A stretch of DNA of 8,238 nt, from positions 1-8,238 of the forward strand of contig JAGHAR010000060.1 of the NCBI GenBank assembly GCA_021161405.1, written 5' to 3'. How positions within the stretch are numbered: the first letter of the stretch is position 1; each line of letters opens with the position of its first letter. The DNA is from Candidatus Iainarchaeum sp. Its GTDB lineage: Archaea; Iainarchaeota; Iainarchaeia; Iainarchaeales; JAGHAR01. Under the pieces are notes generated by a model. The model searched no databases. It was not told the DNA's origin and was given only the letters and a program-made list of their open reading frames with translations. Shown here piece by piece: positions 7,853-8,238 of the stretch. The position numbers were made by a program, and so were the translations under genes.

Positions 7853-7925
7853 TGGCCCCGGAGGGATTCGAACCCCCGACCTGCTGGTTAGAAGCCAGCT
7901 GCCCTATCCGCTAGGCTACGGGGCC
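7853..7925 (-). tRNA. tRNA-Arg, anticodon UCU
   Basis: The reverse complement folds into a full cloverleaf: acceptor GGCCCCG/CGGGGCC, U8-A9, D-arm GCCU/GGGC with loop AGCGGAUA, anticodon stem GCUGG/CCAGC with loop CUUCUAA, a 5-nt variable region AGGUC, and T-arm GGGGG/CCCUC with loop UUCGAAU. The anticodon UCU (plus-strand bases 7890-7892) reads AGA and AGG arginine codons, with AGA common in the genes here. C35 and an A after G18-G19 in the D-loop (position 20) agree with known arginine identity elements. The discriminator is A73, the next bases are UU, so CCA is not encoded and must be added. There is no intron. It is encoded antisense just beyond the pyrG stop, and its stems are far more G/C-rich than the surroundings. 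Confidence 0.97.
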
Positions 7926-7956
7926 AATTAGAATATAAATAAACAAATTGCAAAAG

Positions 7957-7967
7957 AATTTAAATCT
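7957..7967 (-). promoter_or_regulatory. Possible TATA box for tRNA-Arg
   Basis: On the minus strand AGATTTAAATT lies about 35 nt upstream of the mature tRNA 5' end, which would place the transcription start about 10 nt before it, with RNase P removing a short leader. A second A/T motif, ATTTATATT (7932-7940), is too near the tRNA for normal spacing. Weak evidence. Confidence 0.3.
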
Positions 7968-7971
7968 TTGA

Positions 7972-8238
7972 TTATTTTTCTGTTCTTGCCTTTCTTTCCA
8001 CATTGAAAATATCTGAAAATCTCGCCTTCTTTATAATTCTCCTGTTTTCAATATCGAGGAGCCATACGTAAAGTTTTTTAGAATTGAATTTATATGGAAA
8101 ACACTTCTGCTTTATTTTCTTTGCAAAAAAATTCTGTTTTTGTTTCCTGTATAAACTCAAACAATTTTGCGGAAATGCAAAGACAAAGATATCAACGTTT
8201 TCTGCATACGGAAGCTTTTCAATTAATTTGTGTGGAGA
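7972..8238 (-). CDS. C-terminal part of an unrecognised protein (5' end outside window)
   Basis: The minus-strand frame is open from the right edge to a TAA at 7972-7974, giving 88 visible residues; a TTG at 8160 lies inside the frame and is unlikely to be the real start, because the upstream 26 codons (beginning SPHKLIEKLPYAENVDIFVFAF) are also open and protein-like. The visible part is basic, with a hydrophobic strand (VDIFVFAF), a lysine/glutamine-rich helix, then KLYVWLLDIENRRIIKKARF and a charged tail ending ARTEK. The alternating pattern suggests a folded alpha/beta domain rather than a chance frame. No catalytic motif or family is recognisable to me. The tRNA-Arg gene follows 46 nt downstream on the same strand. 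It could be a housekeeping or hypothetical gene; no function is offered. Confidence 0.55.
   Translation of the reverse strand, partial: SPHKLIEKLPYAENVDIFVFAFPQNCLSLYRKQKQNFFAKKIKQKCFPYKFNSKKLYVWLLDIENRRIIKKARFSDIFNVERKARTEK

Overview
The window is an AT-rich stretch of what is most likely an archaeal chromosome, probably from a DPANN-type lineage. The evidence for Archaea is: the AlaRS C-terminal fragment has the archaeal family signature (VKIQDGLIRINYVAGKAA); LeuRS carries an archaeal-type C-terminal tRNA-binding domain; several genes have a TATA-like box about 25 nt from the start codon with little or no leader and no clear Shine-Dalgarno; and the tRNA lacks an encoded CCA. The catalytic bodies of LeuRS and ArgRS look bacterial, a mixture familiar from DPANN and haloarchaeal genomes. 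A precise lineage cannot be given from the sequence alone.

Layout. Positions 1-429 (+) hold the 3' end of alaS. It is followed after 21 nt by a small HExxH/ExxxD metallopeptidase-like gene (451-1068, +) and then leuS (1116-3809, +). On the other strand, a small secreted protein gene (3810-4355, -) ends stop-to-stop against leuS, and argS (4409-6091, -) lies behind it. A 48-bp AT-rich divergent promoter separates argS from pyrG (6140-7834, +, CTP synthase). After pyrG come a tRNA-Arg(UCU) gene on the minus strand (7853-7925) and the C-terminal part of an unrecognised minus-strand gene running off the right edge (7972-8238). No stretch over 300 bases lacks a gene.

Theme. The window is a translation housekeeping cluster: three aminoacyl-tRNA synthetases (Ala, Leu, Arg), one tRNA cognate to one of them (Arg, anticodon UCU, reading AGA, a codon used often in these genes), and CTP synthase, which supplies CTP for RNA synthesis and CCA addition. 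I see no CRISPR array, mobile element, toxin-antitoxin pair or defence island. The points of interest are mosaic synthetase evolution (chimeric LeuRS, bacterial-like ArgRS, an AlaRS that appears to end without the DHHA1 domain) and two uncharacterised small proteins lodged between the synthetase genes.
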